Shown piece after piece: positions 35,156-43,829 of a DNA stretch of 64,000 nucleotides. Location of the stretch: positions 2,595,501-2,659,500 of the forward strand of contig NZ_CP035417.1 of the NCBI RefSeq assembly GCF_004123675.1, written 5' to 3'. The notes beneath the pieces were generated by a model, which saw only the letters and a program-made list of their open reading frames with translations, was not told the origin of the DNA and searched no databases. The DNA comes from Leisingera sp. NJS204 (lineage in GTDB: Bacteria > Pseudomonadota > Alphaproteobacteria > Rhodobacterales > Rhodobacteraceae). The position numbers and the translations under genes were made by a program. Numbering within the stretch: the stretch's first letter is position 1; every line of letters starts with the position of its first letter.

Positions 35156-36229
35156 ATGTTCGAAACATTCGGTTTTGAAGACACCACAGCACGGGAGATT
35201 TCCGTCTTGTTCGCATTGGCCATCGGCGTGCTGTTCGGCGCGCTGGCGCAGTTGACCCGTTTCTGCTTCCGCCGTGCGCTTGCAGGGGACGACCGGCGCC
35301 GGGCTGCTGGTGTCTGGGCGATGGCTTTGGCGGTTGCGGTCCTTGGCACGCAAGCTGCCGTGGCGCAGGGCTGGATCAGTTTTGCGGACCACCGGTTGCT
35401 AACCGGAGATCTGCCGCTGCTGGCAATCGCCGCAGGCGGGCTGATGTTCGGAGGCGGCATGATCCTGACCCGCGGATGCGCGTCGCGGCTGGTGGTTCTG
35501 GCAGGCAGCGGCAATCTGCGGGCACTGCTGGTGATCGCAGTCTTCGCTGTTACGGCCCATACCACGCTCAAGGGCGTTCTGGCGCCGCTTCGAACCGCGC
35601 TTGGTTCCGTGACGCTGCCCTTGGGGGAGCAGGTTTCGCTGGCCGCCCTGCCCGGTGGAGCGCTGTTGTGGAGCGCATTGATCGCCGCTGCCGCGCTGGC
35701 TGTTGCGCTGCGTTCGGGAAACCGCCTGCTGACACTGGGCGGCGGCGCCTTGATCGGCTTGCTGGTGCCCCTGGCCTGGGTTGGCACCGGCTTTGTGCTG
35801 TTTGACGAATTCGACCCGATCGCAATGGAGAGCCTGTCGTTCACCTCTCCGGCTGCGGACACATTGTTCTTTGTTATCGCCTCCAGCTCCATTCCTGCAG
35901 GCTTTGGACCGGGGCTGATCGGCGGTGTGCTGCTGGGCGCCCTGGCGGCTTCACTGCTGAGCGGCAGCTTCCAATGGCAAAGCTTTGAAAGCCCGCGCCA
36001 AACAGGCCGCTATCTGACCGGCGCCGTGCTGATGGGAACCGGCGGCGTTTTGGCAGGCGGTTGCACTGTGGGTGCGGGGCTGGCCGGCATCCCGACGCTA
36101 AGCATCGCTGCTGTGCTGGCGCTGGCCTTTATCGCGCTTGGCGGCATCGGCATGAATGCCCTGCTTAATGCAGCTTCTTCCGAATCCGCTGGATCCCCAG
36201 CCACACCAGCCCGACAACCGGCAGAGTGA
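35156..36229 (+). CDS. YeeE/YedE family transporter
   Basis: A 357-aa polytopic membrane protein with about nine hydrophobic segments. The family's conserved cysteine-containing segments are present: RFCFRRAL near residue 35, GGGMILTRGCASR near 105 and GGVLAGGCTVGAGLAG near the end. YeeE-type proteins import thiosulfate and relatives may move other reduced sulfur compounds, so a sulfur-related role is likely but the substrate is unproven. ATG at 35156 follows CAGGAGAG. The last 65 bases overlap the convergent DUF3422 gene. Confidence 0.88.
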   Translation: MFETFGFEDTTAREISVLFALAIGVLFGALAQLTRFCFRRALAGDDRRRAAGVWAMALAVAVLGTQAAVAQGWISFADHRLLTGDLPLLAIAAGGLMFGGGMILTRGCASRLVVLAGSGNLRALLVIAVFAVTAHTTLKGVLAPLRTALGSVTLPLGEQVSLAALPGGALLWSALIAAAALAVALRSGNRLLTLGGGALIGLLVPLAWVGTGFVLFDEFDPIAMESLSFTSPAADTLFFVIASSSIPAGFGPGLIGGVLLGALAASLLSGSFQWQSFESPRQTGRYLTGAVLMGTGGVLAGGCTVGAGLAGIPTLSIAAVLALAFIALGGIGMNALLNAASSESAGSPATPARQPAE

Positions 36230-37445
36230 CCGCCGCCATCAGCAGCTTTTTATTCAGCCCGTAACGTTCGGCCAGCGGCAGGAAGAAGTCGGACACCAAC
36301 GAGACCGCATAATAGCTGACTGCCACCACTGACAGCCCCTCGACCGTGTGCTGCAGACGCAGTGCAAGATCGGCGCGGCGGTCCATACTGGCAAGCAGCG
36401 CCTGATTCTGCGCAGACCGTTCCACATCCACCCGGGTCCGCAGCAGCTCGCCTGCCCGGCGCGCCCTGCCCGCCAGCGCCTCCAGCCGTTTTTCCGCCGA
36501 TTTCACCGTGCGCATGGCCGGCTCAAACCGCCGCAGCATGAATTCCGCCAGCGTCTGAAATCCTTCGTGGCGGCCTTCGCGCAGCAGGCTGACGCGCTGA
36601 TTGACCAAAGCTTCGTAAGCACCCGTTGCGCCAAAGCGGAAGGCAGAGCGGGCTGCCATTGCCTCCAGCTCCGCCGATACTGTCAGCAGCTGCGACAGCG
36701 TTTGTTCGGCAGGCACGGTGCCGCTGGTCATCTCCACCATCATCTCGCTGAGATGCGTGTCCAGCGCACTGATGGTTGGTGTCAGGCCGCGGGCGCGGGA
36801 AAAGCCCAGCATCGCCATAGCCCGGTAGGTCTCGATCTCGCACAGCCGCTGCACAATCCGGCCGATGCGCTGGCTTCCGGTCCCCGCACCCGGCAGCACG
36901 GCAAACCGCATGTGCCCGGCGGGGTCAATGCGAAAGTCCCCGGCGACCACGGCGCTGTCATCCAGTACCGGCGACACCGCCACGCTTTCCGGCACAAACC
37001 AGTCGTGCAGGGTAGCCTTCAGCCTGGCCGGAGCCGTGCGCGGCACCACCCGGATCAGCGCAGAGGTGATCCGCTGCCCCGGCGCCTGTGCCAGCCAGTC
37101 CTCGGGGAAGACATCGAAATCCGCCGGATCAAAGGCACGTGTGCTGACGCCGTCCCGGTAGACCGTGTAGCTGACGAATTCCGTGTGCTGCTCCCATTTG
37201 ATCATGTGCCGCCCGATTTGCGCCGTGTGATGCGTTGCCCCCGGCTGCGGATGCGCTGCGCCATGGCGGTCCAGAAGGTCCGTCAGATGCTGGACATCCT
37301 GTTGCCTGTCGCGATGTTCGGCTTCCTGCGGCTGTTTTACCGCCAGGTAAACCACTGTGCAGGGGCTGGACATCGCGGGAAAGGGCCGCGCGTGCAGCTC
37401 ATTGGTGAGCTGATAACGTAAAGGGTGATCCTGGATCAGGCGCAT
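36165..37445 (-). CDS. DUF3422 family membrane protein
   Basis: A 426-aa protein beginning MRLIQDHPLRYQLTNELHARPFPA, the DUF3422 signature. A long soluble N-terminal part with a helical region (about 290-350) is followed by two C-terminal transmembrane helices (about 365-385 and 400-418) and a basic tail. Function is unknown. The start at 37445 is supported by a GGGAG site; a 10-codon longer form is possible. Convergent 65-base overlap with the YeeE gene. Confidence 0.85.
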   Translation of the reverse strand: MRLIQDHPLRYQLTNELHARPFPAMSSPCTVVYLAVKQPQEAEHRDRQQDVQHLTDLLDRHGAAHPQPGATHHTAQIGRHMIKWEQHTEFVSYTVYRDGVSTRAFDPADFDVFPEDWLAQAPGQRITSALIRVVPRTAPARLKATLHDWFVPESVAVSPVLDDSAVVAGDFRIDPAGHMRFAVLPGAGTGSQRIGRIVQRLCEIETYRAMAMLGFSRARGLTPTISALDTHLSEMMVEMTSGTVPAEQTLSQLLTVSAELEAMAARSAFRFGATGAYEALVNQRVSLLREGRHEGFQTLAEFMLRRFEPAMRTVKSAEKRLEALAGRARRAGELLRTRVDVERSAQNQALLASMDRRADLALRLQHTVEGLSVVAVSYYAVSLVSDFFLPLAERYGLNKKLLMAAVTLPVVGLVWLGIQRIRKKLH

Positions 37446-37590
37446 TGGGGTCTCCCGGGCAATGCCGCGGACCATAAAGCCTGAGGAAATGCATGTAAAG
37501 AAAACTGGTATTTCAATATGTTATGTGGATGCCACGGTATACAGAGGCCATCCAAAGGGGCTCTGCCCCCAGCCTGCGGCTTCCCCCGGA

Positions 37591-37614
37591 GTATTTTGGA
37601 CCAGAAAGAAGCAG
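37591..37614 (+). repeat. Copy 2 of a 24-bp dispersed intergenic element
   Basis: Begins GTATTTTGGACC and ends AGAAAGAAGCAG, matching the minus strand of 2518-2541 at 22 of 24 positions. It is preceded by a GGGGCTCTGCCCCC hairpin-like stretch. From memory, blocks of this kind are common between genes in Roseobacter-group genomes; that should be verified. Confidence 0.6.
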
Positions 37615-37619
37615 CGCAG

Positions 37620-37649
37620 AAAAAAGGCGCCCCGGTTGGAGCGCCTTTT
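37620..37649 (-). terminator. Intrinsic terminator of pntAB
   Basis: On the minus strand GGCGC (37645-37641) pairs with GCGCC (37630-37626). The stem is extended by A/T pairs on both sides and followed by a run of six T (37625-37620). It starts 17 bases after the pntB stop codon. Confidence 0.8.
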
Positions 37650-37666
37650 ACAGGTTATCTGTTCTC

Positions 37667-39103
37667 TTAGCTGATCATGGTCAGCAGATTATCGAGGCTT
37701 GCCTTTGCGTCGCCGTAGAACATGCGGGTGTTTTCCTTGAAGAACAGCGGGTTCTCGATACCGGAATAGCCAGTGCCCTGGCCGCGTTTGGAGACAAACA
37801 CCTGTTTCGCCTTCCAGCATTCCAGCACCGGCATGCCGGCGATGGGGGAGTTGGGGTCCTCCTGGGCGGCCGGGTTGACGATGTCGTTGGAGCCGATGAC
37901 GATGGCCACGTCGGTATCCGGGAAGTCCTCGTTGATCTCGTCCATTTCCAGCACGATGTCGTAAGGCACTTTCGCTTCCGCCAGCAGCACGTTCATGTGC
38001 CCCGGCAGGCGGCCTGCGACCGGGTGGATGGCAAAGCGCACGGTCTTCCCTTTGGCGCGCAGACGGCGGGTCAGTTCGGCCACGTTCTGCTGCGCCTGCG
38101 CCACCGCCATGCCGTAGCCGGGGATGATCACCACAGAGTCGGCCTCGTCCAGCGCCGTCGCCACACCGTCGGCATCGATGGCGATCTGCTCGCCGTCGAT
38201 TTCCATCGCCGGGCCCGCAGTGCCGCCGAAGCCGCCCAGGATCACCGACACGAAGGAGCGGTTCATCGCCTTGCACATGATGTAGGAGAGGATCGCACCC
38301 GAAGAGCCGACCAGCGCGCCGACCACGATCAGGAGATCATTGCCGAGGCTGAAGCCGATCGCCGCCGCGGCCCAGCCCGAGTAGCTGTTCAGCATCGACA
38401 CCACCACCGGCATGTCGGCGCCGCCGATGCCCATGATCAGGTGGTAGCCGATGAACAGCGCCGCCAGGGTCATCAGGAACAGCGGGAAGAAGCCGCCCGT
38501 GTTGAAGTACCAGATCAGGCTGAGGAAGGAGAGGCCTGCGGCGCCGGCGTTCAGCATATGGCCGCCCGGCAATTTGGTGGCCGCCGAGGTGAGCTTGCCC
38601 GCCAGCTTGCCAAAGGCGACAACCGAGCCGGTGAAGGTGATCGCCCCGATGAAGATGCCCAGGAACAGCTCAACCCGCAAAAAGGCGATTTCCGCCGGGG
38701 TCTTTTTGGCGATCAGCTTGGCAAAGGTGCCGAGCTCTTCGGTGCTGCCTGCAGCAACCGCCGCCGCCACATTGCCGATCTCGAAATGGGCGATAAAGCC
38801 CACAAACACCGCGGCCAGGCCGACCAGCGAATGCATCGCTGCCACCAGCTGCGGCATCTCGGTCATCTGGACCTTCTTGGCGACATAGGTGCCGATGAGG
38901 CCGCCGCCGGCGATCAGCAGCAGCGACAACAGCCACAGGCCTGAGCCGGGGCCGATGATCGTGGCAAAAACCGCCAGCCCCATGCCGGCAATGCCGTACC
39001 AGACCGCGCGTTTGGCGCTTTCCTGGTTGGACAGGCCGCCCAAGGACAGGATGAAAAGAACTGCCGCAACAACATAGGCGGCGGTGGTGAAACCGTAATC
39101 CAT
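37667..39103 (-). CDS. pntB: NAD(P) transhydrogenase subunit beta
   Basis: Membrane and NADP-binding subunit of the proton-translocating transhydrogenase that makes NADPH from NADH. The 478-aa product has about eight N-terminal transmembrane helices, then the soluble dIII domain. [36 protein letters not shown] and [27 protein letters not shown] are the NADP-site motifs. Follows pntA by 15 bases. Confidence 0.97.
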   Translation of the reverse strand: MDYGFTTAAYVVAAVLFILSLGGLSNQESAKRAVWYGIAGMGLAVFATIIGPGSGLWLLSLLLIAGGGLIGTYVAKKVQMTEMPQLVAAMHSLVGLAAVFVGFIAHFEIGNVAAAVAAGSTEELGTFAKLIAKKTPAEIAFLRVELFLGIFIGAITFTGSVVAFGKLAGKLTSAATKLPGGHMLNAGAAGLSFLSLIWYFNTGGFFPLFLMTLAALFIGYHLIMGIGGADMPVVVSMLNSYSGWAAAAIGFSLGNDLLIVVGALVGSSGAILSYIMCKAMNRSFVSVILGGFGGTAGPAMEIDGEQIAIDADGVATALDEADSVVIIPGYGMAVAQAQQNVAELTRRLRAKGKTVRFAIHPVAGRLPGHMNVLLAEAKVPYDIVLEMDEINEDFPDTDVAIVIGSNDIVNPAAQEDPNSPIAGMPVLECWKAKQVFVSKRGQGTGYSGIENPLFFKENTRMFYGDAKASLDNLLTMIS

Positions 39104-39118
39104 TGTACCTGCCTCGCT

Positions 39119-40690
39119 TTAAGATTTCTGGAACATGGCAAGCATGCGCCGGGTGACGAGGAAGCCGCCGAAGATGTTGATCCCGGCCATGAAGACCGAA
39201 AGCGCCGCCAAGAGGATCACCAGCCAGCTGCCTGAGCCGATCTGCATCAAGGCGCCGAGGATGATGATCGAGGAGATCGCGTTGGTCACCGCCATCAGCG
39301 GTGTGTGCAAGCTGTGCGCCACGCCCCAGATCACCTGGAAGCCCACAAAGCAGGCCAGCGCAAAGACGATGAAATGCTGCATGAAGCTGACCGGAGCGAA
39401 CAGCCCGACCAGCAGCAAGAGCGCGCCGCCGCCTGCCAGCAAAGTCACCTGGCTTTTGGTCTGCGCCGTGAAGGCCGCAACCTCCTGGGCGCGTTTTTCT
39501 TCCGGTGTCAGCTCCGGCACGGTTTCCTTGGGCTTGGCGGCAATTGCCTGCACTTTGGGCGGCGGCGGCGGGAAGGTGATCTCACCCGCAAAGGCCACGG
39601 TGGCGCCGCGGATCACGTCGTCCTCCATGTCGTGATTGACCTGGCCGTCTTTTTCCGGAGTCAGATCCGTCATCATATGGCGGATGTTGGTGGCATAAAG
39701 CGTCGAGGCCTGCGCCGCCATCCGGCTGGGGAAATCGGTATAGCCAATGATGGTGACGCCATTGTCTGTGACGATCTTGTCGTCCGCCACCGTCAGCTTG
39801 CAGTTGCCGCCCTTCTCCGCTGCCAGGTCGACAATGACCGAGCCGGGCTTCATCGCCGCGACCATATCCTCGGTCCACAGCTCAGGTGCTTCGCGGTTGG
39901 GGATCAGCGCGGTGGTGATGACGATGTCCACCTCAGGCGCCAGCTCGCGGAACTTGGCCAGCTGCGCTTCGCGGAATTCCGGCGAGGAGACCGAGGCATA
40001 GCCGCCGGTGGCGGCGCCGTCCTGCTGGGCTTCCTCAAAGTCGAGATAGACAAATTCGGCGCCCATGCTCTCGACCTGCTCGGCCACTTCCGGGCGCACG
40101 TCAAACGCCAGGGTGATCGCGCCAAGCGAGGTTGAGGTGCCGATGGCCGCCAGGCCGGCAACACCGGCGCCAACCACCAGAACCTTGGCCGGGGGCACCT
40201 TGCCCGCCGCGGTGATCTGACCGGTGAAGAAGCGGCCGAAGTTGTTGCCCGCCTCGATCACCGCGCGATAGCCCGCGATATTGGCCATTGAGCTCAGCGC
40301 ATCCATCTTCTGCGCGCGGCTGATCCGCGGCACCATTTCCATGGCGATCACATTGGCGCCCTTGGACTTGGCCAGCTCCATGCCCTCTTCATTGCCCGCC
40401 GGGTTGAAGAAGGAGATCAGCGTCTTGCCCTTGGTCAGCCGCTTCAGCTCGGTCGCATCCGGCTGCCGCACCTTGGCGATGATATCGGATGCTTTCCACA
40501 ACGCTGCCGGTGTCTTGATGATCTCGACGCCCGCCGCTTCATAAACTGCGTCAGAAAAACCTGCAGCCGCACCGGCCCCGGCTTCGATCGCGCAATCATA
40601 GCCGAGTTTCTGCAACTGCTTGGCAGAGTCCGGCGTCATGCCGACCCGGTTCTCGCCCGCAAATGTTTCTTTTGGTGTCCCTATTTTCAC
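39119..40690 (-). CDS. pntA: NAD(P) transhydrogenase subunit alpha (fused form)
   Basis: NAD(H)-binding dI domain plus membrane helices, 523 aa. [21 protein letters not shown] starts the protein; [20 protein letters not shown] is the dinucleotide-binding loop. A Pro/Lys-rich linker leads to four C-terminal transmembrane helices ending [13 protein letters not shown] chose GTG at 40690, since [12 protein letters not shown] starts are standard and a GAGGGGGA site lies upstream; longer in-frame forms add a non-conserved leader. Some alphaproteobacteria split this subunit; here it is fused. Confidence 0.95.
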   Translation of the reverse strand: MKIGTPKETFAGENRVGMTPDSAKQLQKLGYDCAIEAGAGAAAGFSDAVYEAAGVEIIKTPAALWKASDIIAKVRQPDATELKRLTKGKTLISFFNPAGNEEGMELAKSKGANVIAMEMVPRISRAQKMDALSSMANIAGYRAVIEAGNNFGRFFTGQITAAGKVPPAKVLVVGAGVAGLAAIGTSTSLGAITLAFDVRPEVAEQVESMGAEFVYLDFEEAQQDGAATGGYASVSSPEFREAQLAKFRELAPEVDIVITTALIPNREAPELWTEDMVAAMKPGSVIVDLAAEKGGNCKLTVADDKIVTDNGVTIIGYTDFPSRMAAQASTLYATNIRHMMTDLTPEKDGQVNHDMEDDVIRGATVAFAGEITFPPPPPKVQAIAAKPKETVPELTPEEKRAQEVAAFTAQTKSQVTLLAGGGALLLLVGLFAPVSFMQHFIVFALACFVGFQVIWGVAHSLHTPLMAVTNAISSIIILGALMQIGSGSWLVILLAALSVFMAGINIFGGFLVTRRMLAMFQKS

Positions 40691-40760
40691 CTTATGGGTC
40701 CCCCTCGTCTTGCCCGTGCCAGCAATGCCTAGGTACGGATCACAATGATTTCCTTTACTA

Positions 40761-40779
40761 TGCGCAAGATTGTTGCGCA
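40761..40779. promoter_or_regulatory. Palindrome TGCGCAA-N5-TTGCGCA upstream of pntA
   Basis: Perfect 7-bp arms at 40761-40767 and 40773-40779. A second, looser inverted repeat GCATTGC/GCAATGC (40791-40797 and 40812-40818) follows. Both lie in the 138-base gap between pntA and the upstream methyltransferase-like gene, so an operator for pntAB is likely. The regulator is unknown. Confidence 0.45.
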
Positions 40780-40828
40780 AGGATTTTGCTGCATTGCCGC
40801 AAAGTCATGCTGCAATGCCGCGTTCCGA

Positions 40829-41278
40829 TCAGATCCAGCGGCGCACCTTTTTCTCATAGCGGGCCCAGTCCGCCCGGAAGGTCCGCCGCAGCCTGTCTTC
40901 TTCGGGAATGACAAACCGCTTTTCCAGTAGCCACAGGAAGATGGGGATCAACGGCAGCGCCAGCACTGCGTCAAACCACAGCACAAGGCCCGCGAGGATC
41001 AGAACATCGCCCAAATAGATCGGGTTGCGGCTGCGGCTGAAGATCCCTGACTGCACCAGCCGGCTGGGTGTCTGGTGCGGAATGACCGTGGTTTTTTGCC
41101 GCCGCATCTCGGTTATGGCGAGCAGAGCCAGCAAGAGGCCGCCACCCAGCAGAATACCACCCAGGAACCCGGCCCATGCCCCCCCGAAAGAAAGCCCGAA
41201 TGCGGCATGAACCGGCTGCAGCCAGGCCGTCAGAACAAAGCCTGCCAGCCAGACGGGCGGCACATCCAGCCACCGCAT
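40829..41278 (-). CDS. Isoprenylcysteine carboxyl methyltransferase/PEMT-like membrane protein
   Basis: A 149-aa integral membrane protein with about four helices. VQSGIFSRSRNPIYLGDVLILAGLVLWFDA and the tail EEDRLRRTFRADWARYEKKVRRW are the SAM-binding C-terminal motif of the ICMT/phospholipid methyltransferase-like superfamily (R-H/R-N-P-x-Y, then E-E-x-x-L). Bacterial members methylate lipids or other small molecules; the substrate is unknown. A GTG one codon upstream is an alternative start. Same strand as pntAB, 138 bases upstream of pntA. Confidence 0.8.
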   Translation of the reverse strand: MRWLDVPPVWLAGFVLTAWLQPVHAAFGLSFGGAWAGFLGGILLGGGLLLALLAITEMRRQKTTVIPHQTPSRLVQSGIFSRSRNPIYLGDVLILAGLVLWFDAVLALPLIPIFLWLLEKRFVIPEEDRLRRTFRADWARYEKKVRRWI

Positions 41279-41501
41279 CACGCCCTGCTCACTTGCAGAA
41301 TATGTCCTGAAATCATATGCATTTCGGGCAATCTTTCCTTATCCGGCTTGCTCGTCCAGACCTGTTCGGGCGGGACTATCAGAAAAGGACAAATTGCCCC
41401 CGATGCTGCAGAAACGACGAATCTGTTCCGGCTTGCGGCATGATCCTGCATAGTTTCGCCCGAAAGCCTACGTATATTTATGTGTACTGAAGCGGAGGGG
41501 C

Positions 41502-42455
41502 TTATTCCCATTCCATTTCCTCGAACACCCGGCCTGCGTTTTTGGTAGCCAGTTCCTCGAATGTGTCCAACCCCTTCCATTGCTCCTGATCCACATAGTA
41601 GGCGCTGGCGAGGTCTCCGCCGTCCTCGATATGGGCGCCGACCTTGGCCCGCAGGTCCACCAGATAGTCAAAGGTATAGCGGCGCAGCTGCGGCAAATTG
41701 GTCGGGTGGCCATGGCCCGGGATGACATAGGCGGGGTTGAGCGGTTCCAGCTTGTCCTGCCAGGTCTCAACCCAGCATTTGGTGCAGGTGTGCGGAAAGA
41801 CCGGCAGCATCCGTTCATGAAAGGCGATGTCGCCGGCGATCATCAGGTTCCACGCGGGAATCCAGACCTGGATGTCGCCGGGATCATGCGCCGGGCCCAG
41901 GTGCAGAACCTGAATTTCCACCCCCCCAAGGCTAAGCTCATAGCGGTCGTCAAAGGACAGGTTGGCATGTTCCACCCGCGTATCGCCGGCCCGGTCCTTG
42001 TTGTAGCCGCGCATGCGCTGCAGGATCATATCGCTGTTTTCCTGCGTTTCTGCAATTGCCTCGGCATGGGCCAGTACATCCACGCCCTGGTCGCGCCAAT
42101 AGCCATTGCCCAGCATGGCATGGCCCTGGCCGTTTTCATTGATCACCAGCACCACGGGCTGATCGGTCACTTGCCTGATTTCCTGATGCAGCGCCTTGGC
42201 CAGCGCGTCCGAGGCACCGGCATTCACCACCACCACTCCTTCGCCGGTCACGATGAAGGACAGGTTGTTGTTGTGGCCTGCATTCTCATAGGTCGGCGGG
42301 GCCGTGGCGCCGATGGCGGAGAACACATGCGGGATGACCTCCACCGGTTTGGAGTAGAGTTCGGACTGGGGGTATTGGTCGGCAATGTCTTCGCTTGCCT
42401 GCGCGGCAATGGGCATCAGCAGGGCTGCGCAGGCAGCGGCGGCAAAGGCTTTCAT
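41502..42455 (-). CDS. Exported MBL-fold protein with atypical metal-binding motif
   Basis: A 317-aa protein with signal peptide MKAFAAAACAALLMPIAAQA. The metallo-beta-lactamase fold is shown by NNNLSFIVTGEGVVVVNAG, LHLGPAHDPGDIQVWIP (His190), LMIAGD (Asp209) and YVIPGHGHP (His248). The first metal motif, normally HxHxDH, is replaced by NENGQGH at 106-112. ATG at 42455 follows GGGAG. Such sequences occur among sulfur-oxidation and quinoprotein-associated MBL proteins, as far as I recall; activity is uncertain. An ATTC-N8-GAAT palindrome lies 29 bases upstream. Confidence 0.85.
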   Translation of the reverse strand: MKAFAAAACAALLMPIAAQASEDIADQYPQSELYSKPVEVIPHVFSAIGATAPPTYENAGHNNNLSFIVTGEGVVVVNAGASDALAKALHQEIRQVTDQPVVLVINENGQGHAMLGNGYWRDQGVDVLAHAEAIAETQENSDMILQRMRGYNKDRAGDTRVEHANLSFDDRYELSLGGVEIQVLHLGPAHDPGDIQVWIPAWNLMIAGDIAFHERMLPVFPHTCTKCWVETWQDKLEPLNPAYVIPGHGHPTNLPQLRRYTFDYLVDLRAKVGAHIEDGGDLASAYYVDQEQWKGLDTFEELATKNAGRVFEEMEWE

Positions 42456-42483
42456 TGGTATCTCCCTGAACGTTTGCCGCAAC

Positions 42484-42499
42484 ATTCACACATGTGAAT
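42484..42499. promoter_or_regulatory. Palindrome ATTCACACATGTGAAT (ATTC-N8-GAAT) between MBL and SDR genes
   Basis: Seven-base arms ATTCACA and TGTGAAT around a two-base centre. The form ATTC-N8-GAAT is the site I remember for the persulfide-sensing ArsR-family repressor SqrR of Rhodobacter capsulatus and its relatives. It overlaps a possible plus-strand -10 (TATAAC, 42499-42504) for the SDR gene and lies in the leader of the MBL gene, so it could control either or both. Confidence 0.55.
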
Positions 42500-42601
42500 A
42501 TAACTGTAAACGCCAGACCCATGCGGCGTGACGGCACGGCGGGCTTGCCTGAGCGCTCTGCCCGGATAGGCTGTGCCCCAAAACAGGGAGGCCGGACGTT
42601 C

Positions 42602-43354
42602 ATGACATTGACAGGCAAACACGCGCTGGTGACCGGCGGCGGCACCGGGATCGGGCTGGCCATCGCCCAAGGGCTGGCAGCGGAGGGAGCACACGTCACC
42701 ATCACCGGACGGCGGCAAGAGGTTCTGGAAGAAGCCGCAACGGAGAACCTGCATCCCCTGGCCATGGATGTACGCAGCGAGGAGGACGTGGCGGCCAGGA
42801 TTGCCGCCGCGGTTGAGGCGCGCGGCCCCATTCAGATCTGCGTGGCCAATGCCGGCGTTGCCGAGGGCGCTGCGCTGCACAAGACAACGATGGAGTTCTG
42901 GCGCAACATGATGGCGACCAATCTGGACGGGGCCTTTCTGACCATCCGCGAATGTTTCAAATCGATGCGGCAGACCGATTGGGGCCGGGTCATCACCGTT
43001 TCCTCCATCGCCGGGCTGCGGGGGCTGAAAGGCGCCGCCTGCTATTCCGCCAGCAAACACGGGATGATCGGCCTCACCCGCGCGCTGAGCGAGGATTATC
43101 TGGGCACGCCCTTCACCTTTAACGCGCTATGCCCCGGATACGTGGACACGCCGATTGTCGAGCGCAACATCACATCAATCGCCCAGCGCGCCGGGATGAG
43201 CGCGGTGGAGGCGCTGGACGTGATGGTCAACGCCAACCGCCACAAGCGGTTGATCGAACCCGGCGAAGTCGCCGCTGCGGCGCTTTGGTTGTGCGGACCG
43301 GGGTCGGGATCCATCAATGGCCAGTGCATCGAGATTTCAGGAGGGCAGACCTGA
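42602..43354 (+). CDS. Short-chain dehydrogenase/reductase
   Basis: A 250-aa classical SDR. Rossmann glycine motif TGGGTGIG at 11-18, NAG at 83-85, and catalytic Ser134/135, Tyr148 and Lys152 (CYSASKHG). The C-terminal INGQCIEISGGQT resembles beta-hydroxyacyl-CoA dehydrogenases of the PHB/3-hydroxybutyrate type. ATG at 42602 follows GGGAGGCC. The stop overlaps the YjbR-family start (TGATG). Substrate not determined. Confidence 0.88.
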   Translation: MTLTGKHALVTGGGTGIGLAIAQGLAAEGAHVTITGRRQEVLEEAATENLHPLAMDVRSEEDVAARIAAAVEARGPIQICVANAGVAEGAALHKTTMEFWRNMMATNLDGAFLTIRECFKSMRQTDWGRVITVSSIAGLRGLKGAACYSASKHGMIGLTRALSEDYLGTPFTFNALCPGYVDTPIVERNITSIAQRAGMSAVEALDVMVNANRHKRLIEPGEVAAAALWLCGPGSGSINGQCIEISGGQT

Positions 43355-43737
43355 TGGACCGCAAGGAATTCAACACATTCTGCGCCACATTCCCCGCCGC
43401 TGAACATGTGGTCCAATGGGGTAACTCCGACGTCTGGAAAGCTGGCGGCAAGCTGTTTGCGGTCTGCGGCTGGGCGGACGGCAAGGATGCCTTCACATTC
43501 AAAGCAGGAGAAATTGCCTTTGAAGTGCTGCAGGAACGTCCCGGCGTTCGTCCGGCACCCTATTTGGCATCACGCGGGATGAAGTGGTTGCAGCATTTTG
43601 AAGCCCCCGGCCTGTCAGATGCTGAGCTGCAGGAACAGATCACCCTGTCCTACCAGATGGTCACTGCAGGATTGTCCAAACGCAAACGGGCTGAGCTCGG
43701 CATTCCCGATCCCCAGCCTGCCGCCGGTCAGGGCTGA
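43354..43737 (+). CDS. MmcQ/YjbR family protein
   Basis: A 127-aa cytoplasmic protein of the MmcQ/YjbR fold (CyaY-like). The pattern is seen in MDRKEFNTFCATFPAAEHVVQWGNSDVWKAGGKLFAVCG, with F-A-F-K residues after it, and APYLASRGMKWLQHF. Members have been described as DNA-binding-like, but function is not clear. Translationally coupled to the SDR gene. Confidence 0.85.
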   Translation: MDRKEFNTFCATFPAAEHVVQWGNSDVWKAGGKLFAVCGWADGKDAFTFKAGEIAFEVLQERPGVRPAPYLASRGMKWLQHFEAPGLSDAELQEQITLSYQMVTAGLSKRKRAELGIPDPQPAAGQG

Positions 43738-43789
43738 CGCAGGCAGCCGGCCTCTGGACAGAATGCAATGGATACTATAGCAAACCGCA

Positions 43790-43802
43790 AAGCTTTAAGC
43801 TT
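43790..43802. promoter_or_regulatory. AAGCTT-T-AAGCTT dyad before kynU
   Basis: Two AAGCTT hexamers, each self-complementary, flank one base, 28 bases before the kynU start. Just upstream is a -10-like TACTAT (43773-43778). Lrp/AsnC-type regulators commonly control kyn genes, so an operator is possible, but nothing in the window identifies the regulator. Confidence 0.35.
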
Positions 43803-43829
43803 GAAATACCTACCTGACGCGAGGCCACG

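Noticed and set aside
37446-37666. Possible small RNA between DUF3422 and pntB
   Set aside because: The structure seen is explained by the pntB terminator and the dispersed 24-bp element; no independent promoter was found.
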